This document shows positions 11,801-22,200 of a DNA stretch of 64,000 bases, piece by piece (the first letter of the stretch is position 1; each line of letters begins with the position of its first letter). This DNA is from Helicoverpa zea. Its lineage: Eukaryota; Arthropoda; Insecta; Lepidoptera; Noctuidae. The notes below the pieces were generated by a model. The model did not search any database. It was not told the origin of the DNA and saw only the letters and a program-made list of their open reading frames with translations. Position numbers and translations under genes: made by a program. Location: assembly GCF_022581195.2 (NCBI RefSeq), contig NC_061467.1, positions 1,116,001 to 1,180,000 of the forward strand, read 5' to 3'.

Positions 11801-14800
11801 TCCCTACTGTTTGAGACCACTTAAATGTTCTAATCAATTTATATATTGAGACATGTTAAAAAAGTTTTATTGGTTTTACAATGGCACCTAAAATTGTAAT
11901 AGCACCGAGCGATAAAACTTGGAAGAATAGGTATTAGGAATTACTCCACAAAACTGAATAGCTGATAGTGCGATAACTGCCGTTATTGTCGTTGGTGACC
12001 CCTAAGACAGTTAAACTTTATCTAACGAAACTATGAAATAATAAGATGGAGATAAGAAGTATGAAAGCAAGAGTTATCTATTTTGAAGTAAAGATGTAAT
12101 ATTATAGAGATGTAAGTAAGTTTGTCTAGACGTTTTGAGTTAGGAACTCTAGTAACTATATAGTAACTGCAGTTAGTGGTTACAGAATCGATTTAAGATA
12201 AATCATCACTGGCCGTAATAAAAGGAGTTATATTTTATCCAGATTAGACTTTATGACCATTTCAAAGAACTGATTAAGAATATTTGTGCACTATGCACTA
12301 AAAAGCTGCACTGGCACTGGTATTTTAATATCAGTTATCAATAAGAAAGTTATTTCCAAGCTGATTGACAAACAAGGAAAATAACGCTGAATAATATTTG
12401 TTATACAGGTATCAGTAAATAATAAGTAAGATAAGTTTATCGATTACCTAGTTTATTTTCCTTGAACGAAAACAAATGGAAGTTATTAAAGTCCCTACGC
12501 AACTGCCTGTTACTGGTTTGAATCATAACGGTCGACTGTAAAAAACTAGCAAGACAAGAATTGGCAGAATCAATCTTTAGAGTAATACTGCTATTTAATT
12601 CATAAACCTGATAAACCATAAACTTTTACCAGACCTATGAATTGAATTGCATTCAGGCCCCTCTTCTCCACTGGGCACTATGGGCAAGTGCCCAGGGCCC
12701 CGCGATCGAATGGGGCCCCCTAGTTCCTGCCAGATCACCAAATGATAACCTATATTTAGGTACTAAAAATCTGATGATAATGACCAATTAAAAGAATGAT
12801 AATGAACATTTAAAAGAATACTTAAAAAATGTTCAGAGTGAAAATGAAGCACCTAACTGTGTACAGGAAGCATATAATCTATCAAAACAAAATTGAAGAA
12901 CACACACAGAAATTGCATTGAGAATATTTTTAAGCATGATGATAACGTCACTAAGGGTGCCATTCTAATCTGCGAAGCCTTTTTAGAAATTTTAAGCAAA
13001 CCTACAACAGTGCATGTGCGAGACATCGAGGCGGTCACCCCTCTCAGTTCGACTGTCACCCTTCTCTTTGTATTTTTGCTTTTATCTGATTACTTAAGTA
13101 GCAAAAACAATTGACGCTCGCTTAAAATTTTCGGTTTCTTTTAATTTGTGCTTAATTCTGAGGTAAATTAGAGAGTCCTCATAATAACAATAAAAAAAAA
13201 TCACTTTACAGTGGATATTTCTAAGCTATTTAGGCGCTATTTGTAAGCGGAGGTGGAGGACTTTTGCGTCCCAAATGTCAAAAAATGTTGAGCTCGCTAC
13301 GCTCGCAGCTGCTTCACTTTCTGGTCGCTTTTTTTTTTAACTTGTTTGAGTACTTTTGTGTTCCAAAATTAAAAAATTTCGCGCTCGCTGCGCTCGCGCC
13401 CTACAATTTACGGTTATTTTCTCTAATTTCTTTAGATATCTTTTTGCGTCCCAAATATCAAAAATTACGCGCTCGCTGCGCTCGCGCCTTCTTCACTTTA
13501 CAGTGCTTTTTTCAAACTTGTTTGGGTACTTCTATGCTAAAAATCTCAAAAATTTCGCGCTCGCTGCGCTCGCGCTTTACACTTTTGCAGTAGTTTTATC
13601 TGAATTCTTTACATCTCTATTGCGCCCCAAAAATCCAAATTTAAAAAAAAATATCTTCCCTTTACAGTGCTTTTTTTCAAACTTGTTTGGGTACTTTTGT
13701 GTTAATTCTGTATGATTTTACTACGTATTTTGGAAGGGGGTTGCTCAATAAGTGGTCCGCCCCGGGTGCTACCCGATGCTACGCCGCCACTGGCGGAGAA
13801 CGCTCCTTCTCCAAATTGAAACGAAAAAAAAAATGAATTAAGAAGTACAATGCTTCAAGAGAGATTAACTAGTTTGTCGCTGATGTCCATAGAATGCGAT
13901 ATTCTCAATACCTACCATAGATTTTGAAGAAGTGATTAACAATTTTGCTCATCTTAAATCTAGAAGGGTACCTTTGCAATCAACATAGAGTTAATCTAAG
14001 GATTTTATGCTAAACGAGTTATTTTTGTAGATTATTTTTATATATCCTATTTTTTTTAGGTAGTAACTAAATATAAATAAATTTAGAACCTTGTTTGTCT
14101 ATTTTCTTTATATATTATAACTAAATAGTGTTTTCTCAAGGTCATAGGGGCCCCATGATCCTAATGTGCCCAAGGCCTCAAATAGTTTAAAGACGGCCCT
14201 GATTGCATTCAAAATACTAAGTAATAACTTCTTAATATTAGGTACATCGATATGAATGCCTTTGAATCTAACATTCGAATTGATAATGGTACAGATATTT
14301 TTTTAGGTATAGGAGATCATAAATAGAAACCAGATTCAGATACAGACGGTCAAAAATAATATTTTGTCTTATCTATACATAAAAACGATATCATAAAACC
14401 TACTAGCTACACCTACACAATTTTGACAAGTCACGACTCACGGCTAGACCGTTACTATTCAAATACCGCGAACGAACCGATTCCTCAAAACCCAGGGTTA
14501 TCACGGTCATTATCAGAACAAATGGATACGGCTTCATAAGAAACTAGCGCTGCGTCATCTTTTCCTTTAAACTGATCTTTATCATAAACGGGTTAGGTTG
14601 GAAATGGTACATCTTTATTGGACTCTAGACTAAATGGGTTTGCCTTTGTATGTTTGGGGATGTATCTTTAAATATTTGAAAGCATCCAAAGATCCCATGA
14701 CAGCCTAAAACCTCATTGAAAAAGTATCGAAACTAATTCTACAAAAGCTTATTTTGTCAGTAAAAATAATGATGTCTGACATATATTGTAGAAACAAGAC

Positions 14801-17800
14801 AGGAAAAGCCTTAAATGAAATTGAATAGAATCAACTATCGGAAGTTTACCTCGACATGCGTCTTTTAGCATTTAGCCAAATTACAGCCATACTTTTTACG
14901 ATCTAAATACTTATTCATACTTCACAGCTGTTAGTCCAAGTTGAACTTATACACCTGAATTTGAATGACGTCATCACATATTGGGCAGACAATGGCAGCC
15001 AAATAATATTTACAAAAACAAATAAGAACAATGGACATAGTTAGGGAACTAAATTACAGACCTATAAGTATAAACATAACAAACACAATTGTTTGCAACA
15101 GGTCAGACCAGAGTTTTGGGAGCATTTTAATAATGCTGTTAGGGACGATGATAATGATCAATTTGAAAATAAGGTCGTATGTAACTAAAAGTATTTATCT
15201 AATGAAATCGATAAAGGTACAGACACCAGCAACGACGACGCAACGAAATGTCGATATCTAGACGCATAGGATCGAAAGATAGACAGAAAAATGTCTCAAG
15301 GTCAGACAGATAAAATTTTAGAACAATACATCAAACGCGTGCTTTGGTTAATTACTTTTTTATCGGATGTTAAAAATAATTTAGTTAGTACACTGAGTAA
15401 CTTCCTTCTCAAATCGAAAAAATGCTCATAACGGCTATTCCTAATCTGATTTTTATTCATGATACATTTTTTCACTTAAAGCATGTGTAGCCTTGCAAAA
15501 CAGAGAGGGTATATTTACATTCACAGAGTTAACACGTTTCCTCTGAATGATATTCTGTTCCTGAATGTAGTACCTACATTTTATAACGGTACTTTCTTCT
15601 TTATTATAATATCAGCCTTCTTTATAAAAATCGATTGCTAAAACCGGAACTCTTTTTGCTGACATATTTTTTAAAAACAAATCTTCTATCATATATGTTT
15701 AACCAATCATAACTTACGTCAGCCACATTAGCAGAGTTAGCATCATGCGTCAGTATCTCAGCATTGCCTTTATCGTTCTGCACAAACTTAGCGTTGCCAA
15801 GATGCAGGATGCTGGCGACGATCTCGAAGATCTCAGTCTGCTCCGACTGGTTGATCTCGATCACCTTCATCGCCTCTTGCACTGTCCTGAACTGGTCGGC
15901 GTCTTGGTTGCGCTGGTTTGTTTGTGTTGTCTGCAAAGAAATTGGTATTGTTTTACGTATATAGGTAAGATAACTATTTTGTAAGATAGTATTAGAAACT
16001 ATTTTGTGTCTAGATAAAAAAGATAAAAACTAATTTATTCAAAGTAGGCTGAAAATCAGGACTTTTTGATGATCTTTACAGAAGACAGTCCACAAAAAAC
16101 CAGCCCTTCAGTTTTTGCTGGCAAGAAGAAATGGTGGAACAAACTCCCCAGCAACATATCTTATTTGTTGTTCCTGCACTGTGTGGTCAAAGTTTAGAGC
16201 GTTTGATTTAGCTTTGCATAGTATGTACATACAAAGTATCAGTTACAAAAAATAAACCAAAAGTTTAATGGACTTTATCAAAGAAAAAGATAATTGGATC
16301 GTCACGGTGTATGAATGCATGCCACAAGGCAGCATATTAGGTCCAACGTTTACAAGTCACGATGCCATGCCAAGAGTTTATATAAAAAAAATAGTAAAGT
16401 AGGTACCAACCGTATCAGTAGTGTATTTGTAAGCTTCAGGTCTGCCTTGCAGCTTCAAATTCTTCAACAATTCCTGGTCTGCTCCCGCCAGCAGCTGATA
16501 GAAGATATGGAAGTTCCTCTCTCCGTTCATCTGGCTAACTACCCTGGACTTTTCCAGAAGGTAGTTGAGGATATGTCCTCCTTCGGGTGCGCCTTCATAG
16601 TTGAACTGTATGTCCATGTACTTGCCGAAACGACTGGAGTTGTCATTTCTGTGGGTCTTGGCGTTACCGAAGGCTTCCAAGAGAGGATTGGTTTGAAGGA
16701 GTTTGTCCTTCACTGTTTCTACGTTACGTAAATGGTTTGTTCTTGCTGCTATGTACTCTAGAACCTTTTTGGAGGCTTCCGTCTTGCCTGAACCGGATTC
16801 GCCTGTAAAGAAAATGATTTTGAATTTATATCATACATGACTGGTTATAAAATGCTGTATTATGTTGTTTAGATGAAAGAATCTTACCTGAGATCAAAAT
16901 GCATTGTTCTCTGTGTTCATAAACTAAAGACCGATATGCGTTGTCTGCAATCGCAAATCTGTAACAAAAATTAAGCAATTACTAAATCATAGAAGCTTGC
17001 AACATTTCCGAATAGTGAGTAATTGATAAAAAATAAGTTAGAAGTCCTAATGACTCATCCTCCGAGCCTTTTCCCAATCATGTTGTGGTCGGCTTCCAGT
17101 CTAACCGGATTCACCTGAGTACCAGTGCTTTACAAGAAGCGACTGCCTATCTGACCTAATCAACCCAGTACCCGGGCAACCCGATACCCTTTGGTTAGAC
17201 TGGTGTCAGACTTACTGACTTCTGACTACCCGTAACAACTGCCAAGGATGTTCAATGACAGCCGGGACCTACAGTTTAACATGCCATCCGAAACACAGCC
17301 AATGGTGTCTAAGATATACTTAGAAAGTACATACAAACTTAGAAAAGTTGCATTGGTACTTGCCTGACCTGGGATCGAACCCGCGCCCTCATACTTGAGG
17401 GGTTGTTCCTTTACCCACTAGGCCACCACGACTTTTTCCTAAGAAGTAAGAAAAAGTCCTAATGACTATGCAAGCAATATAGAAATCGCCTGCATTCGCC
17501 GATTATGAATCTAATAGTTTTGTTTTTCTTTTAAGGTAACAGCAAGCACTCCTGTGGTATATTCGAAATCCAACACTCGGTAACCATTGCCTAAGTGTTA
17601 TTATCTAGCAGATAAGTGCCCATTATCTGGTCAATAATAAATAGTAGGCGCTTTAGACAATAGCTCATTGTCACAATATTTACAGGTACTCTTCATAAGT
17701 GCTATTATGTACCAACATTGATGTATTTTGTCTAAACTCTTTACTAACACTGGGTTTTTACCGATCGAACTATGTTTATGATGATGAATTTGACGCGTAA

Positions 17801-19221
17801 CTTCTAGAATAACACATGGGTCCCCTGAATTATATTAAAATTGACTTTTCTAGCCGTAGGGTAACTGAGATGAGAAGGTCAGATAAGCAGTCGCTCCTTG
17901 TAAAACACTGGTAGCTGCATCCAATAAGAATCAAAGCCGACCCCAACATAGTTGGGAAAAGGCTTGGCAGATGATGATGATTTCTTGACGATTCTGGGTT
18001 TTGATGTTATGGTAATCGTGTAAAAAAAAATGCCAGATAATGTTTTTAAGTGAAACATATTTCATACTCTATGAATTTGAGCATGTGAGATAAGCATCTA
18101 TATGTACTCTTTTTTATTATCCTAGTGAACCCATTTGTTGGTATGTGGAGGCCCATACACTCACTATAACAGATAACACCTGATAAAAGTGACACAAATA
18201 TACTTTCTGTTTGTACTTTCCCACACATCAAAACGTCAATGATAACATCTCATCATCAGTCTATATCTCTTGTGACGCCAATGTTCTGAATCATCATGGT
18301 AACTATAGTACTATTTATAACTATGCCAAATATAATAATTCTTGTATGTCGGAAAATATTTCGGGTTATGCCCGTGCAAGCTTGCATTAATCTACAGTGA
18401 TGATTGCATGGTAATGGATCGAAAAAATCACGCGCTTCAAAGTCTAAATTCAAAGTATTTTTTTTTATTTCAAATAGACCAATAAAGCTCTTTGGGAAAG
18501 ACTGAAACGCTATGAAACTTCCGTTAGTTTCTATTAAAACACCATTAATTAAAAGCAACTCAGTTATACAAACAAGAATAAGAGTTTACTTTTTTTAAAG
18601 GTAACAAAGAATTGATGATTGCCGTTTCCGCATTTTAATTAAAAGCATCATTTCAAAAAAATAAACTTAAGCTAACTTCCCTTAAGAGCTTCCATACTGC
18701 AGACTTTTTAGTCGACCGACAGTTTGATCGAGCTCTTGGTTAGCAAGGAGATGCATGGGAGTGGGCTTATTACATCGATCAAGTATGTAGCCAGTATGAC
18801 GCCGACTGAAAACTTTTTTTGGAATCAATTTCTTTAGGATACAATTTTTGCCAATCATCGGGTCAACTGGCGGATCCATAAGCATCTTGTAGAGTTTATT
18901 TACAGTTCATACAAACTTCCTATTGTTGTTTATCTTCTCGATATTTCCGAGGCATTGTCTATGCTCTCAGGCGCGGTTCAATAGTCGTTGCATTGTTATA
19001 TTGTATTAGATGGAGCAGTAATTAAGACGTAATCGTTTCTCAAAGATATATTATCGCGTAATGATATATTTTATATCGGGAGTCGCGTGACTAAGTCTAG
19101 ACTTTGCGCATGATATATCTTAGGTATAACGAGTTAGAAATTAGGTGTTTTTGTAGTAGGTTTAGTTTTTAGCTTAGGTAATAGTTTCGAACCTCTGAAT
19201 TGAAACTAACTTCTGCTTGTG

Positions 19222-19258
<37 letters not shown>

Positions 19259-22200
19259 GGCCCCTGCACAAGGATGGCACGCAAAATCGTGAAGCGTTCC
19301 ACATTTTTTTATAAGTATAGGTTTATTTTTTTCAATTAATGTAAATATTTTGTGAATAAAAAGTTTGTTTACTTCTGCTTGTTGCTACTACTACTTATTT
19401 CATCTCCATATTTTTTATGAGCCCGATAGATGCCGAAAATTTGTAGTGTGCTATAAGATTGTTCTACAAGCTCTAAGCTCGCTAATAGCACCTGATTTTT
19501 CCTGCTAATTATCGTTTTTAAAGCTAGATTTTCTTGAATCAATGAATGCTGGAATCCTGCCTTCTTGTTTAGCACTTTAAGTACAGCTAATTTGCACATA
19601 GGGCGTTTCTCTACATTCTTGTTTCCCTTTAAAATCTCATGTTGTATTATGAAGGATTATCAAACATTTAAGGTAAATACTCACACGTGTGGTGGTGCCT
19701 CGAAGAAGGCCTTCTTGTAATAGAGCTTGGTCTTCTCCTCCGTGTAGATGGGCAGGTTCTTGTACGGGTTCACGGATATCAGCACATTGCCTATGTATGT
19801 CTGTGGAAATACAACATTATTAGATGTTTTCCTATGACTTAGACACCAATGAGCTTCAGACAGAGAAAGATGGAAGACATTGGGGTAATCATTTGTCAAG
19901 CAGTAGGATAGTATAGAAAAAAAATTGATAAAGTCTTAAAATTACTAAGATTAAAGGAATTCTTTAAACTTTAGATAGTACCTTTTGAAAAAGCTTGGTA
20001 AAGATTTCTAAAGACCCCACGTTTTAATTGTGCACGTGGAATGTGCTTTTAAGAAATGAACAATAAGCTTTCAGTCAACTTGATTTGTTGGCGCGAATAT
20101 AACCCGTGACACTCACACACAATAGCGCAAATCGTGTACTATGACTGTATCACGGAATCTCGAAGTTCAAAATGCCGAAGTACTGAAGCCATAAAGTACA
20201 CAAGATCGATGCACGTGACTTAGAATGTACGCTACATCGAAGTACTGAATTGCGAATGTTCATGATACCGATGTACGGAATATCGAAAGTTTGTTATAGC
20301 GAAGTACGTGATTGCGATTGTTCTGAATCCCGATGTACGGAATATCGAAAGTTTGTGATACCGAAGTACCTAATATCGAAGGGTTTAAAATCACGGTATC
20401 TGCGGTAATTGGTAATATCAACCGGAAATGCTTTAAATATCGTATTTTGATCAATTTCCAGTAAAAAATGCATTGCTTTAATGTACTTGTGTTAAATCTA
20501 CGAGATCTTATGTTGTTATTCCACGACTTTGTTTTCGATTTCTGTCGTGGTTCACATTTATTCATCATTATTTGCCGAGCCTTTCCCAACAACCACCCAC
20601 CCACCTAACATTGTATTGAGGTCTGCATTATATTGAGCCTAGCCTTTCCCCAACAACAATGTTGGGGTCGGTCTACGAGATCTTATGTTGTCGCTCCTTG
20701 TAAAACATTGATGCTCCCCTGGCCCCAATACAATGCTGAAAACAAAAAGTGTATATAATATATAATGCAGACCTCAATACAATGTTAGGTGGGTGGGTGG
20801 TTGTTGGGAAAGGCTCGGCAAATAATGATGAATAAATGTGAACCACGACAAAAATCGAAAACAAAGTCGTGGAATAACAACATAAGATCTCGTAGATTTA
20901 ACACAAGTACATTAAAGCAATGCATTTTTTACTGGAAATTGATCAAAATACGATATTTAAAGCATTTCCGGTTGATATTACCAATTACCGCAGATACCGT
21001 GATTTTAAACCCTTCGATATTAGGTACTTCGGTATCACAAACTTTCGATATTCCGTACATCGGGATTCAGAACAATCGCAATCACGTACTTCGCTATAAC
21101 AAACTTTCGATATTCCGTACATCGGTATCATGAACATTCGCAATTCAGTACTTCGATGTAGCGTACATTCTAAGTCACGTGCATCGATCTTGTGTACTTT
21201 ATGGCTTCAGTACTTCGGCATTTTGAACTTCGAGATTCCGTGATACAGTCGTGTACTATCATAATAAATCAATCAAAAGAGCAATTTCTGCGGTCATGAG
21301 TTATCATTATAATGGTAAAGTCTTGGGTCTCTTTAGATGCTACTAGCTATTTAATGCCCTATGTGAGTACCTATGTCATTTTAACGGTAACCTATTACTA
21401 TTCAATACAATAGGAAATATTTTAGCACTAAACTATTTTAACTACCAACTTAGAGTACCGCACATTGGAGACTAAAAAGCCGACGGTTGACCCGATGGTT
21501 GTAATTTTTTTAAAGAAAATCTCGATTCCAATCGAAGTTTTCAGTCGATGTGATACCGGCTAACTGCCTAATCATTGTATGTAATGTGTGTGCTACCATT
21601 CATTTTGATATTGATTTATAAACCCAACCATAGGCCAACTAAAAGTCTGCAATGCTTAAGTCCGCGTCATTTTATAAAAGCAAGAGGTATAGTTACTCAC
21701 ATAAATAATGTTCTCATTGAACCGCTTTTTCAAGTTGTCAATGAAGGCAGCTTCGGACCTGAAGTCTTCGAGCAGAACGAAGTCCTGCACGCCGACGCGC
21801 TCACGGTGCACGAGAGCGTGCTCCATCACGCCCGACACTGATACGGGCCGCAGGAGCCTGGGAAGAAAGCAAGCAATGGATTAGGTACAAGAAGAATGCT
21901 AATGCTTGGAATAGTTGGTCTAAGGCCGGCAGCACACATCCGGTTTCCGGATACGGTTTCCTGATCAGGAATTCCTATTCGGGATTCCGTGACACTAGCG
22001 CACACATTCGGTTTTTTTCATTCTGAATTTACATGGCCAGTACGTATAAGGCCGGCAGCACACATCCGGTTTTCTGATCCGGTTTCCTGATCAGGATTCC
22101 TGATTCGGAAACCGGAATGCTCTTTTTTCATACAAAATGTTCACAAGAGCGCACACGTTCTTACTTTTTCCGGACGGAAAAAAACCTGACATTCGGTTTA

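Larger units (their letters stand above)
12646..14209 (+). mobile_element. Decayed hAT transposon with 8-bp target duplication
   Basis: ATTGCATT at 12646-12653 and 14202-14209 flanks an element of 1548 bp (12654-14201). The ends are CAGGCCC and GGCCCTG, and both ends carry GGGCAC and GGGGCCCC blocks. An 8-bp duplication and a CAGG start define hAT. At 13792-13920 the plus strand still encodes, across a frameshift, GERSFSKLK and LRSTMLQERLTSLSLMSIE, the C-terminal dimerisation signature of hAT transposases. The rest of the transposase is unrecognisable and part is replaced by tandem repeats. Confidence 0.85.

Noticed and set aside
13264..13715. Plus-strand frames of 109 and 119 codons rich in Arg-Cys-Ala-Arg
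   Set aside because: They translate the tandem GC-block repeat inside the hAT element in two frames at once.
17341..17440. Possible tRNA gene on the minus strand
   Set aside because: It has A- and B-box-like text but no cloverleaf; it is the head of a SINE with target duplications.
20260..21133. Two identical 114-codon frames on opposite strands (20260-20604 minus, 20789-21133 plus)
   Set aside because: They are the same sequence in the two arms of the foldback element, are composed of short repeats and show no protein family features.
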